From the NCBI GenBank assembly GCA_002314055.1, contig DCBP01000125.1, forward strand, positions 42,485-90,316: 47,832 bases of DNA, given 5' to 3'. Shown piece after piece: positions 23,839 through 32,519 of this stretch (position 1 is its first letter; each line of letters opens with the position of its first letter). The position numbers were made by a program, and so were the translations under genes. The notes beneath the pieces were generated by a model, which worked only from the letters and a program-made list of their open reading frames with translations, had not been told where the DNA came from and did no database searches. The stretch comes from Prevotella sp. UBA1104 (GTDB lineage: Bacteria; Bacteroidota; Bacteroidia; Bacteroidales; Bacteroidaceae).

Positions 23839-25974
23839 ATGAAATTATTGAGAAAAACTGTATTTTCCCTCCTCGCCGCACTCGCCACTCAAACAGTAAG
23901 TGCAGCCGACAATCTATTCGGCAGAATTGCCATGGAGGGTGTAGACATTGTGGGAAGCGTTACAGCCCTTCGTATCTCTGCCTATGATTCAGGCGAGCCG
24001 GGCTACTACCACTTCGACTACGACAACAAGTTTCAGGCACAGACAACAAGTCCGATACTCAGCGCAATGGTATCTGGCGGCTCTACATACCACGACGGCA
24101 AGATTTATGCCTATGAGTATGACGGAAACTATCGTCTGGACTTGCAGCATCCGCACTGGGTAATCTATGACGCAAAGACCTTTGAACGTCTTACCGATAT
24201 AGAGAAGCCTGCCGACTACAAATACACGATGTTCAACATCACATACGACCCTACTACTGATAAGATTTATGGTATTCTGCAGAAGTCGGCAATGGAATAT
24301 TGCTTCGTTGAGATAGACAAGGCCACCGGTGAATACAAGCAGATTGGTAACAACCTCGACAACCAATACCGCTACAAGACTATCGCATGCGACAAGAAGG
24401 GTACGATTTTCATCACCTGCATGGAGAGTCTTAACAACGATGAGAGTACAGACGTGTGGTATCTCTATAAGATTCGCAAGACCGACGGGCGCTTGGTGCC
24501 CGTGAACAAGATAAGTATGACGAACCTTCTCGAAGGCGACACTTATATTAACGATACCCGTCGCCAATCGATGTTCTGCAACTTTCAGACGGGAAAAATG
24601 TATTGGCTCTATCCAAGTACAAGCAGCATGCTTTATCAGGAGGTTACCAACCTCGTGGAACTGGACACCACAACTGGTGTGGGAACACTGAAGGCTTATC
24701 TCAGCAAGACTGTGCTTACATCAGGTGCTTACTTTATCGAGCCTGGCGACAAGACGCCTGCCATCATCTCCGACTTCAGCTTTGATACCAACGAACCTTC
24801 GGGACTTACAGGAAAACTGAAGTTCAAGATGCCGGCAGAAGCTTACGACGGAACACCACTTGAGGGCGAGCAGACCGTAACGGTAAAGGAGGGCGACAAG
24901 GTTATCCTTGAGGCCAAGGCACAACCGGGAGCTGATTTCACAAGCGACGACATCACGTTTACCAACGAGAAGCATGAGCTGACAATCACCGTGTCTAATG
25001 CTGCCGGCGACGGACCAACAGTAAAGCGCAGCTTCTTCGTGGGCTATGACATCCCGTCTACCTGCAAGAACGTGAAGTTGACCCAAGACGGACTGAAGAC
25101 TATCCTTACTTGGGACGCACCTACGGTAGGAGTAAACGGTTCGCCAGTGGATGCAAGCAAACTGACATACAAGGTGGTTCGCTATCCGGGAGAAGTAACT
25201 GTGGCTGAAGCTACAAAAGAGTGTCGCTTCGAAGAGACTCATCCTGCAGAGATGACACGCTATGTGTATAGCGTAACACCAAGCGTAGGACAGGCAGAAG
25301 GCAAGGGCGTATATTCAAACAACCTCGTTGTGGGAAGTCCGCTCAACGTGCCTTACGGCGGTCCGTTTGCAAGTGCATACGATATGCTTAACTACTATAC
25401 TATTATCGATGCAAACAACGATGCAGGAACTGAGTATAGCGGTAGCGGAACATGGAACTACATGGGCGGCAATGCACTCTATGCTTACAGTGCCATTCAT
25501 AATGCCGACGACTGGCTCATCTCTCCTCCTATCAACTATGAGGCTGGAAAGACATACGAGCTGACATTCAGCTGCCACTCTGCCGACGAATCAGATCCGG
25601 AGGCTATGGAGGTGATGTTCGGCAGCGACAAGACTCCTGAGGCTCTCAGCAAGAGTCTGTGGCAGAACCTCGATATTCCAATGCAGCCTACTCCATCTAC
25701 TGACAATGTGTATACATTAGAGTTTACCGTTCCTGCAAATGGCGTTTACTATTATGGGTTCCACGCTATATCAGAGTCTTACCATAAGAGTCTATATCTG
25801 CACGACATCAGCGTGAAGGAGAAGGGCACCGACGGTATTAATGCCAACTACAGCAATGCTGAAAAGGTTGATTTCATTACGAACCTTGGCGGTCAGCGCA
25901 CAAAGAGCTTGCAAAAGGGCGTAAACATCATTAGGATGGCAGACGGCAAGACTATGAAGGTTGTTGTGAAATAA
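23839..25974 (+). CDS. Modular surface protein: beta-propeller-like N-terminal part, Fn3-like and choice-of-anchor J modules
   Basis: A 711-residue exported protein (signal peptide ending VSAAD). Residues ~40-310 contain repeated short-strand blocks (YDAKTFERL, TYDPTTDKIYGI, EIDKATGEYKQIG, NFQTGKMYWLYP) suggesting a beta-propeller. An Ig-like segment is at ~310-400, an Fn3-like module ~405-490 (TILTWDAPTVG), and a choice-of-anchor J module ~495-655 (NADDWLISPPINYEAGKTYELTF). A short, degenerate type A-like tail ends the protein (KGVNIIRMADGKTMKVVVK). It follows a related 1256-residue protein and shares its J-type module and tail logic, so the pair is probably co-functional at the cell surface. 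Function unknown. A terminator is at 26031. Confidence 0.83.
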   Translation: MKLLRKTVFSLLAALATQTVSAADNLFGRIAMEGVDIVGSVTALRISAYDSGEPGYYHFDYDNKFQAQTTSPILSAMVSGGSTYHDGKIYAYEYDGNYRLDLQHPHWVIYDAKTFERLTDIEKPADYKYTMFNITYDPTTDKIYGILQKSAMEYCFVEIDKATGEYKQIGNNLDNQYRYKTIACDKKGTIFITCMESLNNDESTDVWYLYKIRKTDGRLVPVNKISMTNLLEGDTYINDTRRQSMFCNFQTGKMYWLYPSTSSMLYQEVTNLVELDTTTGVGTLKAYLSKTVLTSGAYFIEPGDKTPAIISDFSFDTNEPSGLTGKLKFKMPAEAYDGTPLEGEQTVTVKEGDKVILEAKAQPGADFTSDDITFTNEKHELTITVSNAAGDGPTVKRSFFVGYDIPSTCKNVKLTQDGLKTILTWDAPTVGVNGSPVDASKLTYKVVRYPGEVTVAEATKECRFEETHPAEMTRYVYSVTPSVGQAEGKGVYSNNLVVGSPLNVPYGGPFASAYDMLNYYTIIDANNDAGTEYSGSGTWNYMGGNALYAYSAIHNADDWLISPPINYEAGKTYELTFSCHSADESDPEAMEVMFGSDKTPEALSKSLWQNLDIPMQPTPSTDNVYTLEFTVPANGVYYYGFHAISESYHKSLYLHDISVKEKGTDGINANYSNAEKVDFITNLGGQRTKSLQKGVNIIRMADGKTMKVVVK

Positions 25975-26030
25975 GGGTATAAAGACGAACCATTATACTT
26001 CGCTTTTATACAATAAGATTGTAAATTAAT

Positions 26031-26074
26031 AAAATCCCCGGAGCAGTTTAATTAAACTTTGCTCCGGGGATTTT
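26031..26074. terminator. Bidirectional terminator between convergent genes
   Basis: A 15-bp perfect stem, AAAATCCCCGGAGCA (26031-26045) with 26060-26074. The loop contains GTTTAATTAAAC. T-rich sequence follows on both strands. Confidence 0.85.
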
Positions 26075-26112
26075 GTTTTCTCTCTTTTGCTGAACAGGAG
26101 ATATAATATTTA

Positions 26113-26160
26113 TGTTTCTGATTTAGTTCTCCTCCTACTCCAGAGGCGGGGAAGAACTAC
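26113..26160. repeat. Diverged copy of the C-rich/G-rich element
   Basis: GTTTCTGATTTAGTTCT at 26114-26130 is identical to the start of the left element at 18445-18461. A degenerate C-rich/G-rich hairpin and GAAGAACTAC follow. It overlaps the stop codon of the metallophosphoesterase gene. Confidence 0.65.
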
Positions 26161-27332
26161 CCTCTTTTCAATTCAATTACCGTAATTTCGCCAGGACACC
26201 AGAAGCGGAAAGGGACAAAGCCACCTATTCCATCGCTTACGTTTATTGCACGCTTGCCATTGTAATACAAGCCACTCCACTGATGATACATCAGTGCAAC
26301 AGGCGACCACCCGAAGAACTTCATCTGTCCGGCATGGGTATGGCCGCTGAGAGTGAGCTGCGCCGAAGAATGTGGCAAGATGTCTGTCTCCCACGATGTA
26401 GGGTCGTGCTGGAGCATCAGAACAAAACTACCTTTCCGAATTCCACGAAGCGTTTTGCGGATATCTCCGAAATTCGGCACCTTCTTGCTGTTGCCCTCAT
26501 ACTCCATTCCGGCAACGACGATAGAGTCTGAACCACGATGCAAAATACGATTCTCATTGCAGAGGAGCGTCCACCCCATCTGTTGCTGAATATTCTTCAT
26601 TTCCTGAAGATTACGTTGGCGGGTTGCAGCATCAGCATCAAGGTAATAGGCATAGTCATGATTACCGAGAATGGAAAATACACCATCGGCGGCATGCAAC
26701 TTAGAAAGGATTGATTCCTTTGCCACTACCTCAGACGGTTGCATGTTCTGCAGGTCGCCGGTAAAGACTATCATATCGGCATGCTCCTTCATGATGCTAT
26801 CTACTGCTGCCTTCAGCAGATATTGGCGAGAACCGGAATATGTACCGACATGGGCATCGCTGAAATGCACGATACGGTAGCCGTCGTACTCTTTAGGCAG
26901 ATCTTTGGAAACGAAGGTAACATGGCGTACTTTCAGTTGACCGAATCCCCAGACATATCCGTATACCGTAATGGCAGCAATCACGATACCGACAAAGATG
27001 CCGACAGGCGTTCCCCAGTTTGTCGTAGTCTTATGATAAGCACAATGTCCCCAACCGAGTATATGGCATACGGCAAAAGCAACCTTCGGCAGCATCCATA
27101 CACCGATAAGAATAAGGAATACATTGAGCGATGTAGCATCAGCCGGAGCGAAATTCTTCTCAAGAGCAAGCGTCAGAGCATAAACAATAAGCGTAAGGCT
27201 CTGCATAAGCCATAGTGTGCGACAGACGCCACGTTTCCTACCCTTCTTAAAACGCTTTATTATGAAGCAGTAGATATACGCATCGGTCAGGAGAACGATG
27301 AGTATCAGCGGAATTATTATTCTTGATATCAT
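26157..27332 (-). CDS. Membrane-anchored metallophosphoesterase
   Basis: A 391-residue protein. Residues 1-150 hold about four transmembrane segments (~4-24, ~45-62, ~68-90, ~108-130). The C-terminal calcineurin-like domain has all the metal-binding motifs: SDAHVG, FTGDLQN, LGNHDY, the QHDP His and GHTHAGQ. Family members cleave phosphomonoester, diester or pyrophosphate bonds with two metals; YkoQ/YaeI-type relatives act on lipid-linked or extracellular substrates. The orientation suggests an exported catalytic domain, but this cannot be fixed from sequence. It starts 12 bp after pyrC, so it is probably co-transcribed. Its stop codon lies within a dispersed repeat. Confidence 0.92.
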   Translation of the reverse strand: MISRIIIPLILIVLLTDAYIYCFIIKRFKKGRKRGVCRTLWLMQSLTLIVYALTLALEKNFAPADATSLNVFLILIGVWMLPKVAFAVCHILGWGHCAYHKTTTNWGTPVGIFVGIVIAAITVYGYVWGFGQLKVRHVTFVSKDLPKEYDGYRIVHFSDAHVGTYSGSRQYLLKAAVDSIMKEHADMIVFTGDLQNMQPSEVVAKESILSKLHAADGVFSILGNHDYAYYLDADAATRQRNLQEMKNIQQQMGWTLLCNENRILHRGSDSIVVAGMEYEGNSKKVPNFGDIRKTLRGIRKGSFVLMLQHDPTSWETDILPHSSAQLTLSGHTHAGQMKFFGWSPVALMYHQWSGLYYNGKRAINVSDGIGGFVPFRFWCPGEITVIELKRG

Positions 27333-27344
27333 TTTTTTCGTGAT

Positions 27345-28685
27345 TTATCGTCTGAATTCTATTCTCTCACCACGGCATTTATCATCAAACACACCTTCAT
27401 TATATATATGTCTGCCGTTGCAGAAAGTATGCTCAACACGCCAATTGAAAGTTCTTCCCTCCATCGGACTCCAACCGCATTTGCTCTGTATGATATCTTT
27501 ATTTACCGTCCATGGTGAACCGGGACGAACAACAGCGATATCTGCCTTGTATCCCTTTCTCAAAAAGCCTCGGTCGACAACAGAGAATAGGCGTGCCGGA
27601 TTATGGCACATCAGCTGCACGAGGCGTTCTATGGTTATTATGCCTTTATCGACAAGACTGAGCATGGAGACGAGTGAAAACTGTATCATTGGCATTCCTG
27701 ACATCGCTTTTGTACAGCCGCCCTGTTTTTCCGACAATTGGTGTGGCGCATGGTCTGTGCCGACAACCGTAATTCGTCCGTCTGTCAAGCCACGGCGCAA
27801 GGCATCGCGGTCGGCAACAGTCTTCACCGCCGGGTTACATTTTATCAGAGAGCCAAGCGACTTGTAGTCGGCATCAGTAAACATAAGATGTGCCACTACA
27901 GCCTCGGCTGTAATATTAGGGAGTTTATCAGCTTCAGCTGGTTCAAAAAGCTGAAGTTCTCTTGCTGTTGTGAGATGAGCCACATGCAAGCGGGCGCCAT
28001 ATTCACGAGCCAGATTAACGGCAAGCAGCGTTGACCGCCAGCAAGCCTCCTCACTGCGTATTTCGGGATGATGACAAATATCCGGGTCTTCACCATACTT
28101 TATTTTAGCGTTCGCCATATTGGCGTTTATTATCTCCGTATCCTCACAATGGGTCATTATCGGCAGTTTTACCTTACTGAATATCTGGCGTAATGCTTCT
28201 TCGTGGTCAACGAGCATATTACCGGTAGAAGAGCCCATAAAGAGTTTTATTCCCGGCACTAAATGGGAATCAATACGGAGCAGTTCGTCGATATTGTCGT
28301 TTGTTGCTCCAAGAAAGAAAGAATAGTTCACATGGCTTTTTTCCCGTGCAAGAGCAAACTTAGCGTCAAGAGTTTCAAGGGTAGTAGTCTGTGGTTTGGT
28401 ATTAGGCATATCGAAATATGATGTTACGCCACCAAATGCAGCAGCACGGCTTTCGCTTTCGATATCAGCCTTGGCCGTAAGTCCAGGATCGCGAAAATGC
28501 ACATGGTCGTCGATGATGCCAGGAATAACGAAACACCCCGTGGCGTCTACGATATTATCGTATGTTCCACGGGGCATTGTATCACTCTCAATAATGTCGG
28601 CTACCCTGTCGCCTTTTATTATCAAGGAAGCCTGGAAAGACTTGCCTTCGTTGACAAGAGTAGCATTTTTTATTAATGTTGTCAT
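27345..28685 (-). CDS. pyrC: Dihydroorotase
   Basis: A 446-residue amidohydrolase for the third step of de novo pyrimidine synthesis (carbamoyl aspartate to dihydroorotate), cytoplasmic. The metal-binding motif DDHVHFRDPG (~58-67) is followed by a GIKLFMGSSTGN segment, MTHCED, HVAHLTTARE and GTDHAPH. The length fits the class I type. The ATG at 28685 is chosen; the frame stays open 31 codons further upstream, but that stretch is a 9-bp Glu-Phe-Ser repeat with no similarity to the family. It sits between a DUF4369 lipoprotein gene and a metallophosphoesterase gene on the same strand. Confidence 0.95.
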   Translation of the reverse strand: MTTLIKNATLVNEGKSFQASLIIKGDRVADIIESDTMPRGTYDNIVDATGCFVIPGIIDDHVHFRDPGLTAKADIESESRAAAFGGVTSYFDMPNTKPQTTTLETLDAKFALAREKSHVNYSFFLGATNDNIDELLRIDSHLVPGIKLFMGSSTGNMLVDHEEALRQIFSKVKLPIMTHCEDTEIINANMANAKIKYGEDPDICHHPEIRSEEACWRSTLLAVNLAREYGARLHVAHLTTARELQLFEPAEADKLPNITAEAVVAHLMFTDADYKSLGSLIKCNPAVKTVADRDALRRGLTDGRITVVGTDHAPHQLSEKQGGCTKAMSGMPMIQFSLVSMLSLVDKGIITIERLVQLMCHNPARLFSVVDRGFLRKGYKADIAVVRPGSPWTVNKDIIQSKCGWSPMEGRTFNWRVEHTFCNGRHIYNEGVFDDKCRGERIEFRR

Positions 28686-28710
28686 TTTTATTGTTTTATT
28701 ATTTAAATCT

Positions 28711-28763
28711 GAGCTCTCGGAGAACTCAGAGAACTCGGATTTCTCGGTGAACTCGGAGGACTC
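28711..28763. repeat. 9-bp tandem repeat upstream of pyrC
   Basis: On the minus strand GAGTTCTCC-type 9-mers run five times plus a partial copy, ending 25 bp before the pyrC start. It lies in the 99-bp gap between two same-strand genes. Confidence 0.85.
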
Positions 28764-28784
28764 AAAATAACTCCTCATTCAATT

Positions 28785-29576
28785 TCATTCCGCCGGTTGA
28801 GCCAAATCATTAGGAGTAGGAGCTCCGTCTTGCGGTGCGGCATCAGGCATTGGCGGTGCCGGTTGGTCTGGAGTAGCCATACCGTTCATAATATTCTGGT
28901 TATCTTGAGCCTTCCGGTAATAATCTCTAACGTAAGGATCATTCTTAAACTTGTCGGTTGCCTTGCTCATTATCTCCTCAATCCACGGCGACAATTCGGG
29001 ATATTTGTTTCCGGCAGTCATCATGAAAAACACGCCAGGACCGAGAACATTGTCGAAATTCTCTGTGATGAACGAAGTAATGAGCTTATCTTCGCGTTCA
29101 GCAATATTCTGCGCCTCCTGCGACAGACGGGCATTGGTAACGTTTTCATCCTCTCCATTCATAATTGCCTGACTCTGCTTATGACCGAGTTCTTCCATCT
29201 GCATGTCGAGCTGGTTGTATTTTTCGAGAAAACCGGAAAGCTTGTCGTTAAGCGGTGTACCACTAACTTTCTGCTGTCCGTTGTCTATTTTTATCGAAAT
29301 ATCACCATGCTCAAGAACTACAGGCATAAGACTCTCATCGTCGAGGAAGAGAGTAACCATCTTTGTAGAGTCAAGCTGCCCGTTGAAGCTAAACTGTCCA
29401 TGAACGACATCGCAGGAATCAATATTCTTAAGATCACTGTTTTTGTATGCCTTAAGATATAACATTTTTCCATCGAGCATAGAAACGTCGGATGTTCCTT
29501 TAATGTCATAAGTTCCGGAGCATGATGTTGCCGTCACTGCAACGGTAGCGATAAGAGAGTAGAAAATTTTATTCAT
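28785..29576 (-). CDS. DUF4369 domain lipoprotein
   Basis: A 263-residue lipoprotein (signal VAVTATSC, Cys19). The first ~100 mature residues match DUF4369, the N-terminal module often found before thioredoxin-like domains in Bacteroidetes: MLYLKAYKNSDLKNIDSCDVV, GQFSFNGQLDS, VVLEHGDISIKI, GTPLND. Here the thioredoxin domain is absent; the rest is helical and ends in a Pro/Ala/Asp-rich tail (PDQPAPPMPDAAPQDG). No CxxC motif is present. Envelope location is inferred from the lipobox; function unknown. A promoter candidate is at 29599-29606. Confidence 0.88.
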   Translation of the reverse strand: MNKIFYSLIATVAVTATSCSGTYDIKGTSDVSMLDGKMLYLKAYKNSDLKNIDSCDVVHGQFSFNGQLDSTKMVTLFLDDESLMPVVLEHGDISIKIDNGQQKVSGTPLNDKLSGFLEKYNQLDMQMEELGHKQSQAIMNGEDENVTNARLSQEAQNIAEREDKLITSFITENFDNVLGPGVFFMMTAGNKYPELSPWIEEIMSKATDKFKNDPYVRDYYRKAQDNQNIMNGMATPDQPAPPMPDAAPQDGAPTPNDLAQPAE

Positions 29577-29598
29577 ATATTGTTTTCGTAAAGCAATA

Positions 29599-29606
29599 CA
29601 AAATTA
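29599..29606 (-). promoter_or_regulatory. -7 element for the DUF4369-pyrC-metallophosphoesterase genes
   Basis: CAAAATTA reads TAATTTTG on the minus strand (TAnnTTTG), 22 bp upstream of the ATG. No clear -33 element. Confidence 0.5.
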
Positions 29607-29707
29607 CTCTGTATTACCGATGTATGGAAATAAGTTCATGTTATTTAAAACATGTAACTGATTTTTTAGCTTTTTTTTTGCTCTTTCTTCTGATTTTCGC
29701 TGTTGAT

Positions 29708-30127
29708 TTATCCTTTTTTCTGCAATTCTGACGAAATTCTGTGTGTGGAATAAAGTTGAAGAATCGCAGCAACGAGAAGAGTAACTACCCAATTGTTGTG
29801 GATATATTTCAGATATGCATTGTATCCGTCAATGCCACTTTTGAGAAACAGCGGATATACTATATGATAAGAATTCTCCAGCATCAGTACGGCAGAAATG
29901 ATAAAGAAAGCCGTGCCGGTAAGCATTATCCGGCGCAGTCTGCGCAATGTGATATCCGTTCCTTCATACCGCTGTGCTATTTGCATGGCAGCAAAAAGCA
30001 GTGTTCCCGGCAAGAAAGCACAAGGAGCCACAGTATGTTCGCCAAATACATACAGTCCGGCGCCAACAACCATCAGAACGGCGCCTATTAGCATTATAAT
30101 GCTCTGTGTTTTACTCAGTTGTTTCAT
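29708..30127 (-). CDS. Small four-helix membrane protein
   Basis: A 139-residue protein with four hydrophobic segments (~10-30, ~35-50, ~68-86 and ~108-126) separated by short loops, including RRLRRIMLTG. I do not recognise a characterised family. The start overlaps the end of the FtsB/DivIC-like gene by 17 bp, which suggests translational coupling. A link to envelope or division is possible from position only. Confidence 0.75.
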   Translation of the reverse strand: MKQLSKTQSIIMLIGAVLMVVGAGLYVFGEHTVAPCAFLPGTLLFAAMQIAQRYEGTDITLRRLRRIMLTGTAFFIISAVLMLENSYHIVYPLFLKSGIDGYNAYLKYIHNNWVVTLLVAAILQLYSTHRISSELQKKG

Positions 30128-30446
30128 CTTCCGTTTCGTTGTTTTTTTCGTCGTCGCTCAACACGAAGATATCTTCGTCATCAGCCTTCATCATATAGTT
30201 CTCCCGTGCAATCTTTGTTATAGCCTTAGGGTTCCGGTGAAGTTCATTGAGCTTCTGTTTGTCGCGTTCATACTGTCCGTTATACTTTTCGATTTCTTCT
30301 TTCAGATCTCTTATTTGTATAGCATATTGCGCACGTGTAAGAAAGCTGTTGTCGTCGATAACGCCAACGAGCAATCCACCGATAATGATTACAAACCAAT
30401 ACCGGTTATGGGATATGAAGCTTAAAACAGGATTAATGCGACTCAT
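30111..30446 (-). CDS. FtsB/DivIC-like septum formation initiator
   Basis: A 111-residue bitopic membrane protein: short cytoplasmic N terminus, one transmembrane helix (~17-33), then a coiled coil (~40-75, YAIQIRDLKEEIEKYNGQYE) and the family motif around NPKAITKIARENYMMKADDEDIFVL. The C-terminal tail is acidic. FtsB/DivIC proteins join the FtsL-FtsQ-type division subcomplex at the septum. Its promoter lies in a long inverted repeat shared with divergent dnaX. The next gene overlaps its end. Confidence 0.92.
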   Translation of the reverse strand: MSRINPVLSFISHNRYWFVIIIGGLLVGVIDDNSFLTRAQYAIQIRDLKEEIEKYNGQYERDKQKLNELHRNPKAITKIARENYMMKADDEDIFVLSDDEKNNETEDETTE

Positions 30447-30473
30447 TATTGTTTTTGTTATTTCTTTCAGCGT

Positions 30474-30619
30474 GCAAATTTAGAGAAAAATCCTGAATTA
30501 TCAGCTTGTTGTTATAAAAAAACATCTGCAATATTCTTGAAAGAGCAAAATGAAATGAAGGTTCAAATAAGTTTTTTTATCCTATAAGCTGATAATTCTG
30601 GATTTTTATCTAAATTTGC
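30474..30619. promoter_or_regulatory. Symmetrical divergent promoters of ftsB-like gene and dnaX in a 34-bp inverted repeat
   Basis: Positions 30474-30507 and 30586-30619 are inverse copies with 32 of 34 matches. Each arm contains an exact -7 element at its outer end (CAAATTTA at 30475-30482 for the minus gene; TAAATTTG at 30611-30618 for dnaX) and a shared upstream block reading AAGCTGATAATTC. The spacer is 78 bp. The -7 boxes are 28 and 40 bp from the two start codons. Confidence 0.8.
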
Positions 30620-30658
30620 ATCATATTTATAAAATGACACTCGAAACATAATATAATT

Positions 30659-32488
30659 ATGGGAGAATATATAGTATCGGCAAGAAAATACCGTCCGATG
30701 ACGTTCGATTCGGTAGTTGGACAGTCTGCCCTCACCACGACACTAAAGAATGCCGTGAAGAGCGGAAAGCTCGCCCATGCCTATCTGTTCTGCGGACCAC
30801 GCGGAGTGGGAAAGACGACTTGCGCACGTATTTTTGCAAAGGCAATAAACTGTCAGCACCCTACCCCAGACGGAGAGGCTTGTAATGAATGTGAAAGCTG
30901 CAAAGCATTCAACGAGCAACGCTCGTATAATATCTTCGAACTTGATGCTGCGAGCAACAACTCTGTGGAGAATATCAAGCAATTGATGGATCAAACACGT
31001 ATCCCGCCGCAAGTGGGTAAATACAAGGTGTTTATTATCGATGAGGTGCACATGCTCTCGACACAAGCTTTCAACGCCTTTTTGAAAACGCTGGAGGAAC
31101 CGCCAGCACACGTTATATTTATCCTCGCCACAACAGAGAAGCACAAGATTCTCCCTACCATCCTTTCACGTTGTCAGATATACGACTTCGAAAGGATGAC
31201 AATACCCGGAATTATCAACCACTTGAAGATGGTTGCCGAAAAAGAAGGGATAACATACGAGGAGGAGGCACTGAATGTCATTGCCGAAAAGGCTGACGGA
31301 GGTATGCGTGATGCCCTCTCTGTATTCGACCAGGCTGCAAGTTTCTGTCAGGGGAATATTACATACAAGAAGGTTATCGAAGACCTCAACGTGCTGGATG
31401 CCGACAATTATTTCAACATAATAAATCTATGTTTGGAAAACAAGGCAGCCGAAGTGATGGTGTTGCTCAACAATGTAATAGCAAAGGGCTTCGACGGAGG
31501 AAACCTGATTGGAGGATTGGCAACACATGTGAGGAATGTTCTTATGGCAAAAGACAGTCAGACGCTCCCACTGTTGGAGGCAAGTCAGACACAGGTGGAA
31601 AAATACAAGGCACAGGCAGCGAAATGCCCTACAAAATTCTTGTATAAGGCACTAAAGATAATGAACGAATGTGACGTGAACTACCGGCAGAGTAGCAACA
31701 AGAGACTACTTGTGGAGCTCACTCTCATACGGATAGCCCAGATAACGCAACCCGACGACGAAGGAGATGCGGCGGGGCGTAGCCCCAAGAGATTAAAAAG
31801 CCTGTTTAAGAAACTTATTGCATCTACGCAGCAAAGGGTTGCCCAGCAGGTAGCAACCGCTGCGACCAGCGCACGACAGGAGGAGCATACTGCCGGGCAA
31901 GGGGATGATGCACCTAAAAACAATGCTTCTGCTGCCGGCAAAGGAGACTCTACAGCAAGCAGCAATCATGCTACAGATACCCGACAAAAACCACAGTCAG
32001 CCGCTACGGCAAGCCGGCCGTCAATAAAGCTCGGCAGTATCGGAAAATCATTTGCAAATCTGAAGAAAGGACCGGAAAAGCCCGTATACGAGATAGAACC
32101 AGAAGACAAACAGACGGGGCAACACGAGAAGTTTGATGAAGACATGCTGTTGCTGCAATGGTTGTCGATGTGTAACCGTATGCCAGAAAACATGTCGAGC
32201 ACGGCAACCAGAATGAAGAACATCACTCCGACGATAACCGACTTCCCGGAAATAGAGATTGTTGTGGAGAACGAGATGCTACTAAACGACATACAGAAGA
32301 TACAGAAGCGCATAAGGAACACTCTGGTACAGAAGTTGCACAATGACGATATAGAGTTAAAATTCCGCATCGCCCGTCCTGAAGAGATAAAAAGAATACT
32401 TTCGCCAAAAGAAATATACGAAAAGCTATGTAATGAAAACCCCGCCGTGAAATCTCTCGGCGAGGTCTTCAAATTGGAATTTACGTAA
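30659..32488 (+). CDS. dnaX: DNA polymerase III subunit gamma/tau
   Basis: A 609-residue clamp-loader ATPase. The N-terminal AAA+ domain has Walker A GPRGVGKT (46-53), a four-cysteine zinc site (C65, C75, C78, C81), Walker B FIIDEVHML, and the sensor/arginine-finger region ILSRCQIYDF. Domain III follows, then a variable linker rich in Ala/Gln/Ser/Lys (~370-470) and a C-terminal region that should bind the polymerase alpha subunit. It works in the replisome to load the beta clamp. I see no evident programmed-frameshift site, so a tau-only product is a reasonable guess. It is monocistronic and convergent with asnA, with a 31-bp gap. Confidence 0.97.
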   Translation: MGEYIVSARKYRPMTFDSVVGQSALTTTLKNAVKSGKLAHAYLFCGPRGVGKTTCARIFAKAINCQHPTPDGEACNECESCKAFNEQRSYNIFELDAASNNSVENIKQLMDQTRIPPQVGKYKVFIIDEVHMLSTQAFNAFLKTLEEPPAHVIFILATTEKHKILPTILSRCQIYDFERMTIPGIINHLKMVAEKEGITYEEEALNVIAEKADGGMRDALSVFDQAASFCQGNITYKKVIEDLNVLDADNYFNIINLCLENKAAEVMVLLNNVIAKGFDGGNLIGGLATHVRNVLMAKDSQTLPLLEASQTQVEKYKAQAAKCPTKFLYKALKIMNECDVNYRQSSNKRLLVELTLIRIAQITQPDDEGDAAGRSPKRLKSLFKKLIASTQQRVAQQVATAATSARQEEHTAGQGDDAPKNNASAAGKGDSTASSNHATDTRQKPQSAATASRPSIKLGSIGKSFANLKKGPEKPVYEIEPEDKQTGQHEKFDEDMLLLQWLSMCNRMPENMSSTATRMKNITPTITDFPEIEIVVENEMLLNDIQKIQKRIRNTLVQKLHNDDIELKFRIARPEEIKRILSPKEIYEKLCNENPAVKSLGEVFKLEFT

Positions 32489-32519
32489 ACCGTAATTTCA
32501 ATATATCATACACAAGCCA

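Noticed and set aside
28686..28778. N-terminal extension of dihydroorotase
   Set aside because: Encoded by a 9-bp tandem repeat. The family N terminus starts cleanly at the ATG at 28685.
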